The translations under genes and the position numbers were made by a program. This document shows positions 58,492-64,000 of a stretch of 64,000 nt of DNA, piece after piece. The notes under the pieces were generated by a model that had not been told where the DNA came from, did no database searches, and was given only the letters and a program-made list of their open reading frames with translations. Numbering within the stretch: the stretch's first letter is position 1; the number at the start of each line of letters is the position of its first letter. The stretch is from Laburnicola sp. R22_1 (Eukaryota; Ascomycota; Dothideomycetes; Pleosporales; Didymosphaeriaceae): the NCBI GenBank assembly GCA_014281115.1, contig JACONQ010000008.1, positions 806,001 through 870,000 on the forward strand, read 5' to 3'.

Positions 58492-59642
58492 CTTTGGTGC
58501 TGGGCGAGGGTCCTGGAATTCCAAGTTAATGGTTAGTCTTAGATTGTTCACTGTGATATTCGTTGCGCAAGTGTCGTCCCATAAGAACATTCCAGAGAGT
58601 AGAGGTACGGGTTGAATGTGAGGTTGGGGTAGTACTCGAGTCCTCGAGGCGTAGTGCACGTATTTTTTAGTGATAAATGAGACATGATCGTGGCTTTCAC
58701 CGGCGCTAAAGCAAAGACGAAGGTAAAAACTGGTGTGACAGACCAGGTAGGCAACGGCAACCGGATGGAAGACAGGAAAGAACGCAGAGACGCTAAGCCG
58801 GATAAAGCCCAGTCTACCATCTAAACATTGTGAATCAAGTGTCCGTCAGCCAACGGTGCCAATGTAGGAATACTTTCTCTTGTTTAGTATTACATAAAAT
58901 ATCAGAACGAATACCATCAGCAAGGCACTTCACAATATGTAAGCAGCTGCATCGTGACTCCGGGCGGATCTCAGCATGATTGGAATATGAGGGCAGCAGC
59001 AAGCCTGTAATACAACACTCCGTGAAGCTAGACAAAAAAAAACAATGCACTGCACTTAAGTGATATCTACACCCGATGAACGTTAGCAAAAAGTTAAAAG
59101 CCTTCTTCACATACGATCCTAGGATCTTGAGAACAGAGCTTTCCGTTCGAACAACATTTCCACCTCTAATGACAGCGTCTTCGATCTGTGCACCATGAAT
59201 CTATATCGCAACGAAGATTGTGCAGTGAATATCGGGCGGAGTACGCAGAGTTGGAACCACCCGAGATTTTCGGATGAGAATAATGATCAAGTCAGTAGTT
59301 AGAGAGTGGATTGTCCTATTTGAAAAGAAGGAGATGGAGGAGGTTATATGAGTGAGAATCGTGGTGCTGCCGAAAGGAAATGTGAATCATGCTATATACC
59401 TCACCGTGACCCCGCAAACATACCCGAACGCCAGCAGCTCCTACTCTATTACCTTTCCATTATCCGATAGGAATTACGACCATTACATCATTACCGACAT
59501 GGAATCGTGAACAATTTGAAAAGTTCGAGCCATAGTGACAGGACGTATCTTGCCATGGCCGTGGTGCACATTTCCTCCCCACGAATAGACTGACGCGGGA
59601 AGAGAACCTCTCGCAAATCCTCTAGTCAACGGATAGGCGGGA
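58492..59642. other. intergenic region
   Basis: 5' flank of the 57294-58491 gene and 3' flank of the tetraspanin gene. Short ORFs only. Confidence 0.5.
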
Positions 59643-60707
59643 TCAAGACCTCAGCCACTCGTTTTCCTGTGGTGTAGACTCTTGTCCCGCGTTATCGCTT
59701 CTGCCCGAGGGCAAGTTTTCCACATGCTCAGATCCAGGCTGTATAGCTCGCTGGGGCTGGTTCTCATTTTCATCATCACCGGCATCTTCTTCCACTCTGT
59801 CCGAGTAGGCATTGAAGTTGGGCAGGTAATCAATCGCTCGTCGGGAGCCATTACTGCCATGCTCCTCGTCGGCGAGGATACGAGAGACACGGTCAGGCAC
59901 CACACGATGTAGCCAGGACTCTCGCTGCGTGGGGATAGCAATGATGGCAAACTGGATATTGTCAGCACTAAGTATGGGAGTATGAGAGGCAAAGACATGA
60001 TAGATACGTGCCTGCCAGATGAAAACCAGCCCAACGACGGCCATGAGGATACCAGCCGCTCTTTGTTCCTCGGCTTTCCACGGTCCTAGACATCCATTCG
60101 TGCGGCCGAATGCCTTCTCGCATGCCAGAGTGTTATGCGTCTTGTCTGGAAACGGCCAGGCCATATCCCGCGAGTTCTTCAGCCCACAGCAGCTGAACGC
60201 ATCCTGTATCGCTCGCACTCGCTCGGCATTCTTGTGGCGAAACATGGTGGTCCAGCGCTCGCGCAGCCCGCAATCGAGGCTCGACGGCGGAGCGGCATGT
60301 GTACCGAGCAGGGTGATGACGACGGTGGAATAGATGAAGATGAGCGTGTTTGCGATGATGACGAGGGGCGGGCGCTGGATCTCACCGCGGTTGAGGCGCT
60401 TGCGACGCTCTTGCTGGCGCGTGACATCATAGCCGGCTTCGAGGAGGAGGCCCGACACGAGGGGGAGCAGGGTTGTTGCGTATACGAGGCCGTTGGGAAT
60501 GGGAAGCGAGAGCCGGCTTGCGCGGGAGGCGGTGCAACTGCATCGATTAGCTCAGGAGCATGGCATCTTCATGTCTGGCGGTACCCAGCGAGTGCAGTGA
60601 CGAGTACGAGGAACTGAAGCTTGTTAGTCTTTGCCAGTAGGCTGTAGACTGACATGGCTTACCACGACGCTAACCGCTATGACGGCTCGCTTCCTGGTGT
60701 AGGTCAT
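59643..60707 (-). CDS. TSP3: tetraspanin, Tsp3-type
   Basis: Exons 60663-60707, 60585-60613 and 59643-60537. A probable further intron, 59952-60011, has a GC donor (GCACGT...CCAG). The protein is 302 aa if that intron is removed, 322 if it is retained. Four membrane segments: KRAVIAVSVV/FLVLVTALAG; LVYATTLLPLVSGLLL; PPLVIIANTLIFIYSTVVIT; and AAGILMAVVGLVFIWQ. The large loop between TM3 and TM4 has the tetraspanin CCG motif (AFSCCGLKNS) and further cysteines (DCGLRERW, LACEKAF, NGCLGPW). The long cytoplasmic C-terminal tail (about 90 residues, acidic, ending QENEWLRS) fits the fungal Tsp3 group more than Pls1. Likely at the plasma membrane or in endomembranes. Confidence 0.8.
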
Positions 60708-61410
60708 GGTTGTGCCTGGGCTCTCAGTGCTGCTGTAGAATCCGATTGCAAAGCGTTGTTGTGGATAAGAGAGCCAAACGGCTTGAGATCAAGGTGAGCC
60801 GGATAAGCGGGAGCGAAGGCGACGAGGCTGCGTCAATGGTCTGATGACTCTGATCGAAGGGCTGCCAACTTCTCCGCACGTTACGTACACCCGCTAGCTA
60901 GGGATGCAGCGCATGGCGGCAACGAAACGGTGCCGCGTGATTGGTGAGCAGGCTAACTTTGTGCTCAGACGCCGAATGCATCTTCCAGGCACTCGAGAGC
61001 TTGCAAGTTGTCGTGCAAGCTCTCGAATCGTCTCGTGCGGAACGAGACGCGAACATGTGGGGGGGATCCTGATTAGTCAGCGGCCTAATCATCGTGTTAT
61101 GTTGACCCTCGCTTTAGCTTTTCCGTTCGCCAGATCCCTGTTTGCTACACACTTCACATACGCTCGTTCGTCCGCAACGTCGACGTGTCATAAGTTTGCC
61201 CAACGACCATAGTTCTCCTGGACCACAATCGCTATTACGGCACACATTCACAGTTTACGTCTGCACTGGAATTGTGAAGCTATCTGTAGACAGCATGGCT
61301 GCACTTCACGATTCAAACGACTCCCTTTGGAAGGATAAATTCACTGTATCAGTGACATCTTCCTGTCAACGACAAACCTCTCTTCCACATAATGCTCCTC
61401 CGCCACCGAC
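60708..61410. other. divergent intergenic region
   Basis: Between the divergent tetraspanin gene (-) and the RS-rich gene (+). ORFs at 60904-61212 and 61142-61480 have no support. Confidence 0.5.
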
Positions 61411-63427
61411 ATGCGAACTCCCTCCCCAAAAGCAGATAGCTACCGCAACGAAGTTCAAACCCGTATACAGGATCTTCTAGCAGGCCGACGCCCACGACAC
61501 CCAGTATTGAGTCAACACAGCACGCGGCGTCTTATTCTCGAAGGTGTCGTGGAAGAGGTGAGAATATATCGTTTGAACAAGGAACGGGACACCATACGAG
61601 CTAGGGAGGGCGCCGCGAAACCTAAAAAGATGCCTAAAGAGCATCGAGGAAAGAGCAGAAGTAGGTCTCGCGAAAAATCGGGGCGTGGGCACGAGGAAGG
61701 GAAAGGTGGTCGTCGTGCTAGATCGCGTGAACGAGGACGCGGAAAACGACACGAAGGGTACGATGATAGTGAGTCAGAAAATTCCATCTCGGGCGGTACA
61801 GACCGACACGACCGAAATTCGGAACACATGATGAGTGGCGGTGCCTCTGGAGCTCATCGTGCTAACCAAAGAGGTGCTCGATCAGACGACTCGTCTTTAA
61901 AATCGCACAGCGACGATAAAGAAAAACATCGCTCACGCTCCAGCTCTCCGAAAAGGGGCCGATCACATCGAAAAGAGCGTTTCGACCGCAACGGCAAACC
62001 GCTGGTTCGATGCAAAAGAGGCTGGCGAGACGCGTCTGTTGGATCGCCTCCAAAATTCAAATTCGAGAAGGGACTTACGCTGGGACTTGCCACACATGTG
62101 AAAAACTGCTTGCAGTGGGGAAAGGAACATCATGAGATGAAGGTGCGGAGGGGGGAAAGACGTGAGAGGGGATCTTTGGCGGATCGACGGAAAGCCTTCA
62201 AAGAGCGCAAGAAAGGGGAGGGGAAGAAGGACGAGGGGAAAGATTCAAAGGACAAGCAAAGGGAGCGAAAGAGAGAGCACAGTGAGGATCGAGCTCATGG
62301 CAGTCACCGACGTGGTAAAGGCCGACATGATTCCGACAATGAAACCAAGCACAAGTCTCACAGGCGCAAAGCCACTCCACCACGAAAAGAGAATAGCTCT
62401 CATCCTCGAGGCCGTGGCAGTCATCAAAGTAGTGACGACGACTCTGAAAGTGACGACAACCACAGATACCAAAGGAGAAAGGGGTCTTCTCCACAAGAAG
62501 AGCATAGCCCTCATCCTAAACATCGCTCTGGTCTCGGAGCTGATGCCACCCACAAGGCCCAAGCAGAATCTGATGCCCATTCAAGAGGCGAACGCTTAGC
62601 TAGACACGAAGAAGAAGAAGAAGCTAGAGACTCGTCTCCCGGCTCTCCAGTTGGTCGCCACCCGTCGCGTCATGAGAACATGAGAGGTGGGAAGAGCCAC
62701 ACCAGCGGAAGCTCCACTCGATCAAACGCCAGCACAAGCCATTTCGAACCACCGCAGCCGGTGTATGAAGAAACACCCTCTAGTCAAAGCGTTGAAGAGC
62801 GTGATCGAGTCGAGGCTCAAAAAGCTGAAAGTAAGTAAGACCTTTCTCATGCTGCAGACCGAAGGCGCTAATCTGGTAGAGCCACGAGGCAGACACGACT
62901 CAACCAGCCCAGAGTCTACGCGGCCGGGGTACCACGCTGACAATAGCGGCGACGACGACGATACCGACCATCCTCACCTCGCTCAAGGACCCAAGAACAA
63001 GGGCACGACTTCCATGAGGGAGTCCCAATGGTGGTCTGAACGCTCTGGAACCCCAACAGACGACGGTAAGCATGCGGCGTATGATGGGGACGATGAACCA
63101 TATTTCTCCGACCACTTCGCAGAGAAGTCAAAAAGTAGACCAGTCTCGTCAAATCAATCCACTCCACATCCACCCAGAGAAAATCATCCCGGTAAGTTCG
63201 TGCTAGTATACAAAAATATCATAAATATTGACTGCTTGCCAGAACCTAGAGGACGATCGCCAGCGGAGGGTTCTCGCCCAAAGACGGCTTCATTTGACTC
63301 TCCAAATGAAACTGAAGGCCGCACTCGTGATTCATCATCAGAGAATGTGGACGGTGATGACTTCGCGGCACAGATCAAGCGCCGGGCTCGGGAGATGAAG
63401 AAACAAAAAAAGGGGCGGGAGTCATGA
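61411..63427 (+). CDS. long Arg/Ser- and charge-rich hypothetical protein
   Basis: Exons 61411-62830, 62880-63191 and 63243-63427 (638 aa). The N-terminal ~65 residues look folded (SYRNEVQTRIQDLLAGRRPR, LILEGVVEEVRIYRLNKERD). The remainder is highly charged and Ser-rich (RGKSRSRSREKSGRG, RSRSSSPKRGRSHRKE). It carries short repeats of the type HPRGRGSHQSSDDDSESDD and a basic C-terminal tail (AAQIKRRAREMKKQKKGRES). RS/RE-type composition often marks nuclear RNA-processing proteins, but there is no RRM or other defining domain, so the role is inference. The start MRTPSPKADSYRNEV is the ATG where the folded N-terminus begins. Confidence 0.75.
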
Positions 63428-63953
63428 CAAGTCAGGTAATGCAGATTGAGTTGTGATGCTAATATATCAATTGGGCTCAATATTGTAAGTTATGTTCTTT
63501 AGTCACTAAAATTGCTACTCAGCTTATTATAGCACTTAAACCCGAACATAGCGCCTGGTAATGTTCAGAGTCGCAGTACCAGGGCAGCCGTCAAGTTTTA
63601 ATCAAGTTTTACCATCAGACTGTTGGAGTTCATTCTAGATCACTGCGCTGGGGAACTGGCCTTGTGGTACAGCAAGGCGTCAAGAGCGCGGATTTTGTAT
63701 ATGCTTCGGTGGAGTGGAACATTGTAGACATTGTAGAGTTGTGATGACAAAATATTCTGCAGCGACGGCTTTGTTAAAGGGCGCGTCGCGCTTGCAAATG
63801 ACAACATTCGAGATGACCAACGATCACCACCAGATCGTTCTTGACATCACATTTCGCGATTATTTCCATTGTTATCAAAAGTCGATCATGTCTTCATTAT
63901 TCTCAAAAGCGCTATCATTTATTACACGACTCTCCAGTGTTCCAGTTTCAATA
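63428..63953. other. intergenic region
   Basis: AT-rich flank without a supported gene; an 80-codon ORF at 63714-63956 has no features. Confidence 0.45.
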
Positions 63954-64000
63954 TGACTGGTCGAGCCTTCCCTACCACCGAAAGAAACCCTTCATCCTCT
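63954..64000 (+). CDS. possible start of the next gene (partial)
   Basis: An ATG opens MTGRAFPTTERNPSSS and remains open to the window edge. Too short to judge. Confidence 0.25.

Noticed and set aside
1..64000. CRISPR arrays, rRNA genes, transposons with terminal repeats, secondary-metabolite cluster
   Set aside because: No regularly spaced repeats, rRNA-like sequence, transposase/reverse-transcriptase motifs, or PKS/NRPS/terpene synthase motifs were seen on either strand.

Overview
The window is genomic DNA of a filamentous ascomycete (Pezizomycotina). Genes are interrupted by many short introns (mostly 45-120 nt, GT...AG, CTAAC-like branch sites). The recognisable genes are fungal: SEC31, VTI1, eIF1A, TYW3, a Rax1-type RGS protein, a Tsp3-type tetraspanin and two Zn2Cys6-like regulators. 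A Dothideomycete is my impression, not something proven here. I saw no bacterial operon, CRISPR array, rRNA or convincing tRNA.

Layout. 1-3817: 3' part of SEC31 (COPII coat). 3818-7272: gene-poor. 7273-9788: regulator with an atypical Cys6 cluster. 10150-11462 (-): TauD/TfdA-like dioxygenase. 11463-16732: 5 kb with no recognisable gene. 16733-17152: deleted SDR remnant. 17441-18552 (-) and 19165-20502 (+): two head-to-head paralogues of an unknown family, both damaged. 20663-21772 (-): D-threonine aldolase-like enzyme. 23209-25630: two orphan genes. 28971-30465: RAX1-like gene. 31655-32887: HET-domain pseudogene. 33865-34743: dienelactone hydrolase. 35298-36203 (-): VTI1.

From 37277 to 46025 lies a denser block. 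It holds TIF11 (-) divergent from an unknown gene (+), a His-rich methyltransferase (-), and TYW3 (-) divergent from a nine-exon DUF2461 gene (+). The DUF2461 gene carries two outsized introns of about 1.3 and 0.9 kb. 46026-50914 is GC-rich DNA without a supported gene, leading into a Zn2Cys6 regulator at 50915-52250. 52251-56280 holds tandem duplications and microsatellites. The right end carries a small unknown gene followed by a ~103-bp tandem repeat, an orphan acidic gene (-), a tetraspanin (-) and a long RS/charged protein (+).

The genes form no cluster or pathway. Conserved housekeeping genes are separated by accessory stretches containing orphan genes, broken genes and repeats. The strongest unexplained items are the decaying head-to-head paralogue pair, the outsized introns of the DUF2461 gene, the internally deleted SDR and the His-rich methyltransferase insert. 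All exon boundaries were read by eye from splice consensus and reading-frame continuity.
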